Shown here: piece after piece, positions 54,452 through 63,128 of the stretch | Layout of the letters: every line of letters starts with the position of its first letter | Position numbering within the stretch: the first letter of the stretch is position 1 | NCBI GenBank assembly: GCA_002433065.1 | Contig: DJHK01000041.1 | Span: 87,547 to 151,546 of the forward strand | Reading direction: 5' to 3' | Source: Chloroflexi bacterium UBA6622 | GTDB taxonomy: Bacteria; Chloroflexota; UBA11872 | Length of the DNA: 64,000 nt | Made by a program: the position numbers and the translations under genes | Notes under the pieces: generated by a model | Told to the model about the DNA's origin: nothing | Seen by the model: the letters and a program-made list of their open reading frames with translations, nothing else | Database searches by the model: none

Positions 54452-55821
54452 ACCAGGGCTCAAACGTTGTTATAGAACGGATTTCGAGGTCTGATCTGGA
54501 TGATGCAACCGTTCGCTTCGACCAAAATCCAGGTATAGGTGGTCGGGGAGGAACATTTGAGAACGGTCGTGTGAGATTTGAAAGGATGCAGGGAGCACAT
54601 CTTGGCGAATCGGCGGCTGTCGCCTGGCCTCTCTGGGGCAAGCTTTCGGGAGATTTGGCCTCGGTCCGCGCGGTGGCTGCGTTTGCCGCGGCATTTGTTT
54701 TAGCGATGGTGTTGCTGTTTGTTGGTGTTTTCTACTATGTGGTTCCTTCCAGCTCGGTCGTTATTTCTCCCCGCGTCCAGAACATACCGGTGGATGTCGG
54801 AGTCAGAATTGATCCTGACGCCGGTGCTGTGGATATTGATCGGGGTATCGTGCCGGCCTTGATCACAGAAGTTGAAGTCTCGGAGTCCCTGACAAAACCG
54901 ACCACGGGGCGTCGGCGGGAACCCAGCTCCCATGCAGAGGGGTTGGTAACCCTTCGGAATAGGACCGATCAAGCGCTTGAGTTGCCGATGGGCTCTCGTG
55001 TGACTTCAGTTGATGGCGTCGTTTTTCTCACAAAGGCCCCACTTCTTGTGCCGGCTACCCTCAAGGTCGGGGCCACTAGCATTCCCGGTGAGGCAAGTGT
55101 AGTTGTTAGGGCAGATCTCCCGGGTTTGAGCGGAAACGCACCGCCACTTTCCATCACTCAAGTAAGCGGAGATCTGGGAGCAAAGTTAGAGGTATTTAAT
55201 CCGCAGGCGTTTCGTGGTGGTGATGAGCGCGAGGTCTTTTTGGTCACTCAGCGGGATATGGATGAGCTGTCAAGTGTTTTGCTGGAACGGTTGCAGAGTG
55301 CGGCTATTGAACGGTTGCGTAGGCAGCGTGAAACTCACCAAGATCTAGTGGTTTGGTCGCCAGCCGCAGGAAACCCACAAATACTCGAAGAATCTTTCAG
55401 TGCATTGATTGATGACAGAACCGGGGAATTGACATTAACGATGGCTATTCGTGCTCAGGCCACCATGTTTTCTGTAGCTGATGCGAAAGCTGTTATTCGG
55501 GACCGGATTATGTCGAATCCCGACCATCAATATTTTGATGTGGACTTGGTCGATATAAGAGGGCACAAGGTTTTGGCTGAAAACCAGGGTCTTATGGATG
55601 TGCAGTTTGCTGCAGTGGGACAAGTGATTGACGATATTGACACGGATCGTGCTCGTGCTCTGATAACTGGCCAAAGACTTGGCGAGGGAATGGAAGCTCT
55701 TCGGGCAATGCCAGGTGTTCGTGATGTTTCAGTTGTGCACCACCCTCCGGAGACTCAAAATTTCCCGCGCCTCGGATTCAGAGTTGGCGTCACGATTAAA
55801 TCGGACCGGTCTGATCAATAG
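54448..55821 (+). CDS. Membrane-anchored baseplate J-like protein
   Basis: A 457-residue protein with a polar N-terminal part (1-72), one membrane helix (about 73-97, AFAAAFVLAMVLLFVGVFYYV), and a large domain on the other side. That part contains a baseplate-J-like beta region (GLVTLRNRTDQALELPMGSRVT, followed by PGEASVVVRADLPGLSGNAP, the alternating pattern of J/gp47 proteins). No other phage or secretion-system gene is near, so this is not a phage remnant; such single-pass proteins beside ruvX occur in Chloroflexota as far as I recall. Role unknown. Overlaps alaS by 4 bp. Confidence 0.7.
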   Translation: MNQGSNVVIERISRSDLDDATVRFDQNPGIGGRGGTFENGRVRFERMQGAHLGESAAVAWPLWGKLSGDLASVRAVAAFAAAFVLAMVLLFVGVFYYVVPSSSVVISPRVQNIPVDVGVRIDPDAGAVDIDRGIVPALITEVEVSESLTKPTTGRRREPSSHAEGLVTLRNRTDQALELPMGSRVTSVDGVVFLTKAPLLVPATLKVGATSIPGEASVVVRADLPGLSGNAPPLSITQVSGDLGAKLEVFNPQAFRGGDEREVFLVTQRDMDELSSVLLERLQSAAIERLRRQRETHQDLVVWSPAAGNPQILEESFSALIDDRTGELTLTMAIRAQATMFSVADAKAVIRDRIMSNPDHQYFDVDLVDIRGHKVLAENQGLMDVQFAAVGQVIDDIDTDRARALITGQRLGEGMEALRAMPGVRDVSVVHHPPETQNFPRLGFRVGVTIKSDRSDQ

Positions 55822-55849
55822 GTTTGAGCCAGAGCTTCCTCCTCCAACT

Positions 55850-56248
55850 TTGGGTAAGCGAGTTGCTGCTTTTGATCTTGGTGAGCGAAGGATTGGTGTG
55901 GCAGTCTCCGATCCTGGCGGAGGATTTGTGACCCTTCGTACGACAATTGTGCGGCATTCAGAGGAGGCGGATAAACGGGTGCTTGGCCGTATATTCGACG
56001 AGTATCAAGTTGAGGTACTTGTTGTTGGCCTGCCGTTACACGCTGATGGAAGCGAAGGTGCACAGGCGTCTCGTTGTCGCGAATGGGCTTCTCGACTTTT
56101 TCAAGATTGGACGGACGATATTCATTGGGAAAACGAACACCTGACGAGTGATGAGGCCCGGCAACTGGGGGCGGTAGCTGACGCAATTGATGCGACGGCT
56201 GCTGAGTTGCTGTTACGTAGTTTCCTGGGAAAACCCACAAAATGTTGA
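55850..56248 (+). CDS. ruvX: Holliday junction resolvase-like YqgF/RuvX
   Basis: RNase H-fold nuclease family linked to 16S rRNA 5'-end processing. AFDLGERRIGVAVSDP (metal Asp), VLVVGLPLHADGSEGAQA, ENEHLTSDEA and the last acidic DAIDATAAELLL are all present. The frame is open from 55679, but that part overlaps the upstream gene in another frame. The TTG at 55850 gives about 132 residues, the normal length. No clear ribosome binding site is seen. Overlaps mltG by 7 bp. Confidence 0.88.
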   Translation: MGKRVAAFDLGERRIGVAVSDPGGGFVTLRTTIVRHSEEADKRVLGRIFDEYQVEVLVVGLPLHADGSEGAQASRCREWASRLFQDWTDDIHWENEHLTSDEARQLGAVADAIDATAAELLLRSFLGKPTKC

Positions 56249-57294
56249 GTCGTGTGAGTGTGGTGTTACAAAGTCTTGCGATTGTTGTGATCACGCTTGG
56301 CGGTGTGCTTTATCTCGCGTATTCGTTGACGTCACGGTTTGCCGATTCTCCTTCGACTGTAGCAGCACGGACTGTTGTGTTTACCATTCCTGCTGGAGCA
56401 ACTACCGCGGATATTGGCCGAGATCTTCAAGAACTGGAGCTTATTCAGAGCGAGAAATTGTTTGAGGTTTTGGTGGCAAGGCGAGGTCTCGATGGGCAGC
56501 TAAGGCAAGGAAGTTTCCTTCTTAGGCCAAACATGTCGCTTGACGAAATTCTTAGCACGTTTAGTCAGGCCACCGTTGTTGAACAAACAATCACGTTCCC
56601 TGAGGGCTGGCGTTTAGAAGAGATGGCAGAGCGCATCGCAGACCAAACGGAGATTGACGAGGCCGAATTTCTACGGATAGCGAGGGAGGAGTCCGCGTCG
56701 TTCGCCAGCGAATTTTCGTTTATAAAGGTACTGCCTCCAGGGCATAGCCTTGAAGGCTATCTATTCCCTGATACGTATCAGATTGATTCGGGTACGACGG
56801 CACGTGATCTAGTTTTGCGCATGCTTCAGCGATTCGAACAAGTTGTCGATGCCTCGCTCCGTTCGGCAGCTGCTCAAGTTGGACTAAATGTGCATGAGTT
56901 AATCACTCTTGCCTCAATAATTGAGCGTGAAGCGATGCGCGACGATGAACGAGCGCTGATCTCGGGCGTTTTTCACAATCGTCTTGTGCAGGGAGTGCTT
57001 CTTCAAGCTGACCCAACTGTCCAATATGTGCTCGGGCAGGATGGGTCCGGGGGGAGATGGTGGAAAAGGGATATCAATAGATCAGATCTCCAGACTCCTT
57101 CTAAGTACAATACCTATGTGACTGGTGGATTGCCGCCAGGCCCGATTGCGGGGCCTGGTCTAAAGTCCATTACGGCTGCGGCTAATCCAGCAAACACGTC
57201 ATATTTGTTTTTTGTTGCACGAGGTGATGGTTCTCACGAGTTCGCGCGGACAAACGAAGAGCATGAAGTAAACATGAAGCGGTATTTGAGGTGA
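56242..57294 (+). CDS. mltG: Endolytic murein transglycosylase MltG (YceG)
   Basis: Membrane-anchored lytic transglycosylase that cuts growing glycan strands. One N-terminal helix (about 8-30) is followed by a LysM-like part (VFTIPAGATTADIGRDLQELELI) and the YceG domain with LEGYLFPDTYQI and the catalytic Glu E228 in TLASIIEREA, then GVFHNRL and DPTVQY. Length is typical. It argues that the organism makes peptidoglycan. Confidence 0.94.
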   Translation: MLSRVSVVLQSLAIVVITLGGVLYLAYSLTSRFADSPSTVAARTVVFTIPAGATTADIGRDLQELELIQSEKLFEVLVARRGLDGQLRQGSFLLRPNMSLDEILSTFSQATVVEQTITFPEGWRLEEMAERIADQTEIDEAEFLRIAREESASFASEFSFIKVLPPGHSLEGYLFPDTYQIDSGTTARDLVLRMLQRFEQVVDASLRSAAAQVGLNVHELITLASIIEREAMRDDERALISGVFHNRLVQGVLLQADPTVQYVLGQDGSGGRWWKRDINRSDLQTPSKYNTYVTGGLPPGPIAGPGLKSITAAANPANTSYLFFVARGDGSHEFARTNEEHEVNMKRYLR

Positions 57295-58355
57295 CATCCA
57301 ATAGGACGGATCTTCTCATAGCAAGCTGTGCCGAACTTGATGTGGATGGCATGATCGTGACAGGTGAGGCCAATCGTCGATACCTTAGCGGGTTTACCGG
57401 AAGCTCCGGCACGCTGCTAATAAGTGTCAATGCTCGTTGGCTGGTTACGGATTCTCGTTATACAGAACAGGCTGGTAGACAGGCGATTGATTATGACGTG
57501 ATCGAAAGCGTCGAATTGCTACAGCAAATCAAATGTTGGGTTGTTTCGTTGGGTGTTTCCCGGCTTGGATTTGAATCGGAGCACACGTCGGTTAAACAGC
57601 TTCAAGAGCTCACTGATTTCCTTGCTGCTGAGCAGTGCTTGGTAACCCTTGTTCCCTTAGAAGATGTTGTTGAAGCGCAACGTGTCGTGAAAGACAAAGC
57701 GGAATTGAACTTGCTTACAGAAGCTGTGAGGCTTGCAGATGATGTTATGCACTGTGCGGGTGAGTGGTTAGTTTCTGGCGTGGTCGAACGTGATTTAGCC
57801 GCTGATCTAGAACATCACATGCGCAAACTAGGCGGCGACGGCCCTTCGTTTCCGACGATCGTTGCTTCTGGCCCCAATGGTGCGATGGCTCACCATTCTC
57901 CAGGTGATCGGTTGATAACCAACGGTGATTCGGTCATCGTCGATCTTGGGGTCAAATTGGATGGATACTGCTCGGATATAACCCGGACCTTTTATGTGGG
58001 TGGGTCGGATGATAGGTTTCGGGAAATTTACGGTGTGGTTTTGTCGGCCCAAGCCGCGGTCGAGACTGGGATGTCAGCTGGTATGACAGGGAAGACTGCC
58101 GATGGGCTGGCCCGACAGGTGATTGTTGACGCTGGTTTTGGTGATTGTTTTGGGCACGGTACAGGACATGGTGTAGGTCTTGAGATTCACGAGGCTCCCA
58201 CGGTTTCGCCTCGAAACGAAGGAAGGCTTCCTGTCGGCGCTGTTACCTCAGTTGAACCCGGCATATATGTACCTGGCTGGGGAGGCGTTCGTATAGAGGA
58301 TCTTGTAGTTATCGGGGATGATTGTGTTGAGGTGTTAACACAGTCTGCAAAATGA
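57291..58355 (+). CDS. Xaa-Pro aminopeptidase/dipeptidase, M24 family
   Basis: Metallopeptidase with the pita-bread fold. The N-terminal creatinase-like domain (1-130, TGEANRRYLSGFTGSSGTLL) is followed by the catalytic domain with two-metal ligands D218 (VIVDLGVK), D229 (CSDITRTF), H289 (FGHGTGHGVG), E322 (TSVEPGIY) and E336 (VRIEDLVV). GTG start overlapping the mltG stop (GTGA). The place directly before efp is common in bacteria. Confidence 0.92.
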   Translation: MTSNRTDLLIASCAELDVDGMIVTGEANRRYLSGFTGSSGTLLISVNARWLVTDSRYTEQAGRQAIDYDVIESVELLQQIKCWVVSLGVSRLGFESEHTSVKQLQELTDFLAAEQCLVTLVPLEDVVEAQRVVKDKAELNLLTEAVRLADDVMHCAGEWLVSGVVERDLAADLEHHMRKLGGDGPSFPTIVASGPNGAMAHHSPGDRLITNGDSVIVDLGVKLDGYCSDITRTFYVGGSDDRFREIYGVVLSAQAAVETGMSAGMTGKTADGLARQVIVDAGFGDCFGHGTGHGVGLEIHEAPTVSPRNEGRLPVGAVTSVEPGIYVPGWGGVRIEDLVVIGDDCVEVLTQSAK

Positions 58356-58393
58356 GAGGGCTAATAGCAGGTGAATGAATCGAAACACTTACA

Positions 58394-58951
58394 GTGATTG
58401 ATGCAGGTGAGTTGCGTCGTGGTTGGGTGTTGCGGATTGAGAATATTCTGTTTCAGGTGGTGGAATTCCAGCACCAAAAAATCGGCCGTGGTTCTGCGAA
58501 CGTAAGGTTACGGTTGCGGGACCTTCGAGGGGGGTCGATAACTGACCGAACTTTTCAAGCTTCCAAGAGATTTGAACGTGTCATCTTGGATTCGCATAAG
58601 GTGCAGTTTCTCTATAACGATGACTCGGGATATCACTTTATGGATGTGGAATCATTCGAAGAATTAACGCTGTCCACGGATTCTGTAGGCGATGCCGCCA
58701 ATTATCTTCCCGACGGGTTGGAGCTAGAGATTGTGGCCTTCGAGTCTTCACCTATCGGCCTTGAATTGCCGGTCACGGTAGATATGGAAGTTGTTGAAAC
58801 AGAACCTGGTGTCCGTGGTGATACGGCTACGGGGGCGACTAAACAGGCCAAGCTTGTCACAGGGTTAACGGTACAGGTTCCGCTTTTTGTCGATAAAGGC
58901 GATGTGCTTCGTATAGACACTCGGACCGGCGATTACCAGTCTAGAGCGTGA
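58394..58951 (+). CDS. efp: Elongation factor P, Arg-tip type
   Basis: Relieves ribosome stalling at proline runs. The 185-residue protein has the three EF-P beta-barrel domains: KOW-like N-terminal part (1-65), the middle OB domain (YHFMDVESFEELTL) and the C-terminal OB domain (GLTVQVPLFVDKGDVLRIDTRTG). The tip loop reads KIGRGS, with Arg32 where most EF-Ps have a modified Lys. Arg32 is rhamnosylated by EarP in some proteobacteria; no earP is seen here. GTG start. Confidence 0.95.
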   Translation: MIDAGELRRGWVLRIENILFQVVEFQHQKIGRGSANVRLRLRDLRGGSITDRTFQASKRFERVILDSHKVQFLYNDDSGYHFMDVESFEELTLSTDSVGDAANYLPDGLELEIVAFESSPIGLELPVTVDMEVVETEPGVRGDTATGATKQAKLVTGLTVQVPLFVDKGDVLRIDTRTGDYQSRA

Positions 58952-58971
58952 ATGGAAGCGAAGGGGTAGCT

Positions 58972-59433
58972 ATGGCAGATGATCACGATTGGGATGACCT
59001 TCTAATTGAGAAAGTACCCCGGCTTGCGGAATTGTTGAAAGAGACTGGTGCGGAGGAAATTGAGATTGGTGATGGCGACCGAATGGTTCGTGTGCGCCGG
59101 TCTATTGACCTGCTATCGACTCAACCAGTCGCCAAATCCGAAGCCGAGTTAGAAGGCAAAGATTCAGCAGGTGATGATGCGGTAACGAATGTTGACTCAG
59201 AGCAGGTCGGGGTGTTTAGGGCTATCGCTGAGGAAGATGCATCAACTCCCGCTGTGGTTGGTGACGAGGTCGAAGAAGGTCAGGTGATTGGTTTTGTTGA
59301 TGTGCTAGGTGTGCCGCACGAGGTTAGTTCGCCAGTAAGTGGTGTGATTGACGAGGTGCTGGTTCACGACGGATCGGTTGTAGAGTTCGGACAACGGCTG
59401 GTTAAGATTCGTCGGGCTTCAATAATAAACTAA
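58972..59433 (+). CDS. AccB/BCCP-like protein lacking the biotin attachment lysine
   Basis: About 153 residues. The N-terminal helix plus EIEIGDGDRMVRVRR and the acidic linker are typical of the biotin carboxyl carrier protein of acetyl-CoA carboxylase. The C-terminal domain (VGVFRA to RLVKIR) aligns with E. coli BCCP without gaps. The biotin motif EAMKM is DVLGV here: the Lys position is Gly (codon GGT at 59308-59310), and both flanking Met residues are changed as well. It cannot be biotinylated at that site. It keeps BCCP features such as SGVIDEVLVHDGSVVEFGQ. ATG at 58972 has AAGGGG upstream; a GTG at 58948 overlaps efp. accC is not adjacent. It may be a regulatory or structural BCCP homologue. 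Confidence 0.85.
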   Translation: MADDHDWDDLLIEKVPRLAELLKETGAEEIEIGDGDRMVRVRRSIDLLSTQPVAKSEAELEGKDSAGDDAVTNVDSEQVGVFRAIAEEDASTPAVVGDEVEEGQVIGFVDVLGVPHEVSSPVSGVIDEVLVHDGSVVEFGQRLVKIRRASIIN

Positions 59434-60374
59434 GGATCTTTTCGTTGTAGTTTTTCGCGGAGCTTTCGCCAGACTATTTTTCCGTCTGATTGGTCCCATG
59501 AAACAACCAAGCAGGATGCATTGAATAGAGACGAATAGGTTCCAATTGCGAACCCGACGCCTAGGGCAATGGAAAACAGGCGGATCGTTGGTCCGCCAAG
59601 CACAACCAAGGCAAAAAGCACAGCCATCGCTGTAAGGGACGTGTTTAATGAGCGGGTCAGGCTTTGGTTGATGCTGAGGTTTACGGTTGTTTCAAAGTTG
59701 GGGCGAGAGGATTCGGGAAGTTTGCGGTGTTGTTCTCGGTTTTCACGGATACGATCGAAGACGACGATGGTGTCGTTCACGGAGAATCCAATGACTGTCA
59801 AGATCGCGGTTACAAATAGAGCATCTACTTGGACTTGAGCGAAGTGGCCCAGAAGGGCGAATAGGCCTAAAAGAAATATCGCGTCGTGTAACAGCGCGAC
59901 GATCGCGGCGAAGCCGAGCACTGCAGCGCGTTCCATGCGCCGGAATGCCCAAATAACATAGAGCAATACAAGGGCAGACGCAATTACTACGGCAACGAGC
60001 GCTGCTCTGGTCATTTCGGAACCGACGATAGGCCCTATGGAGGAGAAACTGAGTTCTTGGCCTGGGGAAATTCCAGAAAATAAGGCCTCGAGAATTGAGT
60101 CTTTTTGCTCGATGTTTAACTGTCTAACGCGAACTAAGGCTCCGTTTTCTTCGGTAAGTTGAACGGTTGCATTGTTATAGCCAGCATCGGACACGACTGA
60201 CTGAATACGTTGTTGTGTTACTGGTTCCTTGAAACGGACGTGTAGGAGCGCGCCGCCGGTGAAGTCAATCCCAGGTTTGAGTCCACCGGTCAGGAGAGCG
60301 AGTAACCCGGGTAGTAGGAATGTAAGCGAAAGCGCGTACCACCAACCTCTCCGAGCGGTGATCGCAAACGTCAT
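59430..60374 (-). CDS. secF: Protein translocase subunit SecF
   Basis: RND-type membrane partner of SecD that uses the proton gradient to complete protein export. GIDFTGGALLHVRF starts the periplasmic part; six helices, with SVNDTIVVFDRIRENR and the terminal GVGFAIGTYSSLFNA typical. It overlaps secD by 4 bp. Its stop shares CTAA with the convergent accB-like stop. Confidence 0.96.
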   Translation of the reverse strand: MTFAITARRGWWYALSLTFLLPGLLALLTGGLKPGIDFTGGALLHVRFKEPVTQQRIQSVVSDAGYNNATVQLTEENGALVRVRQLNIEQKDSILEALFSGISPGQELSFSSIGPIVGSEMTRAALVAVVIASALVLLYVIWAFRRMERAAVLGFAAIVALLHDAIFLLGLFALLGHFAQVQVDALFVTAILTVIGFSVNDTIVVFDRIRENREQHRKLPESSRPNFETTVNLSINQSLTRSLNTSLTAMAVLFALVVLGGPTIRLFSIALGVGFAIGTYSSLFNASCLVVSWDQSDGKIVWRKLREKLQRKDP

Positions 60375-61675
60375 GGGCTTGCTGATTTTTGGCGTACGCC
60401 AAAAAATCTGGACCGTGCCAGGGTTTTTGAGGTCACAGCAACACGAAGAAGGTTTCGGCTAACGGTGATCGCACTGAACATACTTGCCATAACACCTATT
60501 GCCAGAGTGAGAGCAAAGCCCCTGACTCCACCGCTTCCAAATCCGAAAAGCACACTGCAGATAATGAGGGTGGAAATATTCGAATCACGGATAGATGGCC
60601 ACGCGCGGCTGAATCCTGATTCGATTGCGCCTCGTATTGTGCGGCCTTTCCGAATTTCCTCTCGTGTTCGCTCGAAGATAAGGATGTTGGCATCAACTGC
60701 GACGCCTACTGAGAGGATAAATCCTGCGAGGCCAGACAGAGTGAGGGTTACGGGTATCAGCTTGAATGCGGCAAACACGATGCATGCGTACACGAGGAGT
60801 GCCGCTGCAGCCACAAAACCTGGCACTCGGTAATAGCAGATCATGAAGCTGAGAACGAGAACGGCGCCAACCACGCCAGCTCGAAGGCTTGCGTCTAGAG
60901 ATTCTCGGCCGAGCGTTGGTCGAACTGTGAAGTTTTGGACGACTTCAAGGGGGACGGGTAGGGCTCCGTAGCGGAGTTGGATTGCTACAGCCCGAGCTTC
61001 GTCAGCAGTGAAGTTTCCAGAAATCACACCTCGGTCTCGAATTGCCGATCGAATCGATGCCGAACTTACGACTAGCTCATCAACTGTGATGGTGAGAACT
61101 TCGCCAATGTGGGTGCCTGTATATGAATAAAACTTCTCGCCAGCGTTAGGCTTCAGATCGAACTCAATTCTCGGGCTACCGAGAGAGTCGAAGCCGAGCC
61201 TTGCGTCTTCAAGGTCTCTGCCACTAAGGACAATTTGGCTTGGTTCTGCGACGAGGCGACTACCTTCCTGCACAAACTGGAATCCGGTGTTCAAGATGAG
61301 CAATTGGCCAGTTTGACGGAAGGACTGGATAGCCTTCTCCGGATCGTCAATGCCAGGCAGTTCGACGATTAGCCGATCTTTGCCCTGAATTTGAATCAAG
61401 GGTTCGGCTACTCCGAGGGCATTTACCCGGTTTTCAATGATGCGTTTGACGGCCTGCATGTCTCCGGTTTGTAACTCTTGCCCCTTCGGTGGTTTTGCCT
61501 GGAAGCGGACATGTAGGCCTCCTTGCAGATCAAGTCCTTGCCGAAATGCAAGGGACGAAAAGTCTCGACCCGCAATTTCGACTGGCACTCCAGGTGTTGA
61601 TGGAAGGGCGATGTACAACGAAAAAATAAAGAGAATTGCTATTCCGGCCAGGGTCGTCCATTGGCGTCGTTTCAC
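60371..61675 (-). CDS. secD: Protein translocase subunit SecD
   Basis: Larger membrane partner of SecF, 434 residues. One N-terminal helix is followed by the motif QGLDLQGGLHVRFQ, the large outside P1 region (VIENRVNALGVAEPLIQIQGKDRLIVELPGI split over residues 85-115), and five C-terminal helices with VDANILIFERTREE and SNISTLIICSVL. GTG start. No yajC precedes it; the 213-bp gap upstream (61676-61888) shows no gene. Confidence 0.96.
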   Translation of the reverse strand: MKRRQWTTLAGIAILFIFSLYIALPSTPGVPVEIAGRDFSSLAFRQGLDLQGGLHVRFQAKPPKGQELQTGDMQAVKRIIENRVNALGVAEPLIQIQGKDRLIVELPGIDDPEKAIQSFRQTGQLLILNTGFQFVQEGSRLVAEPSQIVLSGRDLEDARLGFDSLGSPRIEFDLKPNAGEKFYSYTGTHIGEVLTITVDELVVSSASIRSAIRDRGVISGNFTADEARAVAIQLRYGALPVPLEVVQNFTVRPTLGRESLDASLRAGVVGAVLVLSFMICYYRVPGFVAAAALLVYACIVFAAFKLIPVTLTLSGLAGFILSVGVAVDANILIFERTREEIRKGRTIRGAIESGFSRAWPSIRDSNISTLIICSVLFGFGSGGVRGFALTLAIGVMASMFSAITVSRNLLRVAVTSKTLARSRFFGVRQKSASP

Positions 61676-61888
61676 TGCATGCTCGATTCAAGTGTTCGCC
61701 GATGGTGGTGGTTCGGCACTTGTTCGGTCTCGGTCACCCTGTTTGGTGTCCCGGAACGTTCGTGGCCATTCACGAGTTTTGGCTGTCTTGATCGAGGCCG
61801 AGTGCTGCTGGTTGTCCGTGTTTGGGCCAGGTCATTGACTGGGGAGAAAGGCACTGAGCCTGTTTCCACATCAGCAATACGGCTCGTG

Positions 61889-62641
61889 TCAATGATCGGT
61901 GTCGCGGACAGGAATGCCTTCAAGCAAGCCAGCTTTGTGCATGTTTTGCCATCGGGTGAGGAACGTCTCGTTCCATTCGTCGGTGAGCGGGCTGTGAAGC
62001 ATGTCTCTAAACACTTCCCAAAACACAATGATGCCGTCTGCACCGGCCTGAAGCGCTGCTGCAGCGACATCTACTGACCGAACCAGGGCAGCGGTCACAT
62101 AAGGTCGCTGTTCCCAGCCGCTTAGCATTTCGACGCATTCGTGGACGTGCCATACGGGATCTACCCCGACTTCTTTGTACGGTTCGCAAAAGGGCAATAT
62201 ATGTGTCGCTCCGGCCTGTGCTACGACCGCGGCCTGCGTCAGGTTGAAAGTCGTGGTGCAGAACGTCTCGACGCCGTCCGCGGCAAGGGCACTGAAGGCC
62301 TCGAGCCCCTGTTCTGCACAGGGGATCTTTATGACGATTTGATCCGACATCGCGGTGAAAACATGAGCTACATCCAAAAGTTCATCCGTGGTATGGCCGT
62401 CAATCTCCACGACTACTGGTTTATCCGTGATGCTTAGATAGCGTTTTACGACCTCGGTTAGCTGTCCATACTTTTGGGTAAGGTCGTCAAGCACGACCGT
62501 GTTGGTCACAATCCCGTAGCCACCACGCGGAAGCCAGGTCTTAAGGTCTTCAGGGTCACCCGCCAACCATATTGCGGGACCACACTCCTTCAGGCGTGAA
62601 TGAGTTACCCGGCCGATCTCTGTCTGTGTGGTTTCGGACAT
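61889..62641 (-). CDS. Transaldolase/fructose-6-phosphate aldolase family protein
   Basis: Schiff-base class I aldolase fold, 250 residues. The active-site Lys is K105 in DQIVIKIPCAEQG, followed by CTTTFNLTQAAVVAQAGATHILPF and the late ALQAGADGIIV. Transaldolases are usually longer (about 310) and FSA shorter (about 220), so the substrate is uncertain. ATG start; the VOC protein's stop overlaps its first base. Confidence 0.85.
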   Translation of the reverse strand: MSETTQTEIGRVTHSRLKECGPAIWLAGDPEDLKTWLPRGGYGIVTNTVVLDDLTQKYGQLTEVVKRYLSITDKPVVVEIDGHTTDELLDVAHVFTAMSDQIVIKIPCAEQGLEAFSALAADGVETFCTTTFNLTQAAVVAQAGATHILPFCEPYKEVGVDPVWHVHECVEMLSGWEQRPYVTAALVRSVDVAAAALQAGADGIIVFWEVFRDMLHSPLTDEWNETFLTRWQNMHKAGLLEGIPVRDTDH

Positions 62642-63054
62642 TACTCGTGCCTCCCGTCAACCAGTTGCAAGCCGACGCCAAGGGTGGCGTCGGTGTCAAG
62701 AAAAGTTATCCGCCAATCCGACGAACTTACTATGGGGTCTGTCCCATTAATACCAAGCTGCTCGCTCAATGTGTTTAGCGTATTGTCAAAGTCATCGTCT
62801 CGGAAAGCAACGTGGTGGACGCTTGCTCCGTGCTCTTTCAGGTGAGCCGCAAACTTACTGACGGCATCATTTGTTGGGCAGATGATTTCCAGGTAGCTGT
62901 CAGTGTTTCCGATCTGAAGGGCTGCGTACGCATTACCTTCTTCGTCTGATTCCCAGATCTTGAAGGGCTTCATACCTAGCTTTTCGCTGAAAAGGCGGAG
63001 CGCAGCGTCCCGGTCATGGACTACGTAGGCGATGTGATGAACGGCGTCAAACAT
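62641..63054 (-). CDS. VOC-family protein, methylmalonyl-CoA epimerase-like
   Basis: Glyoxalase/VOC fold of 137 residues. Probable metal ligands are H7 (VHHIAYVV), E56 (SYLEIICP), H81 (HHVAFRD) and Q130 (GVGLQLVD). Methylmalonyl-CoA epimerase uses His-Gln-His-Glu, so the Glu and Gln positions appear swapped here. The usual partner genes (mutase, propionyl-CoA carboxylase) are not visible. It overlaps the transaldolase-like gene by 1 bp. Confidence 0.8.
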   Translation of the reverse strand: MFDAVHHIAYVVHDRDAALRLFSEKLGMKPFKIWESDEEGNAYAALQIGNTDSYLEIICPTNDAVSKFAAHLKEHGASVHHVAFRDDDFDNTLNTLSEQLGINGTDPIVSSSDWRITFLDTDATLGVGLQLVDGRHE

Positions 63055-63128
63055 AATTGGACCTCTGGGGATTTAGGAGGATGCAACTGGATTTTACTTT
63101 GTAAGTTCTATGCTTATCAGCTTCGTCG

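Noticed and set aside
54448..55821. Prophage or contractile injection system
   Set aside because: Only one J-like protein with its own membrane helix is present, among housekeeping genes; no tail, sheath, capsid or integrase genes.
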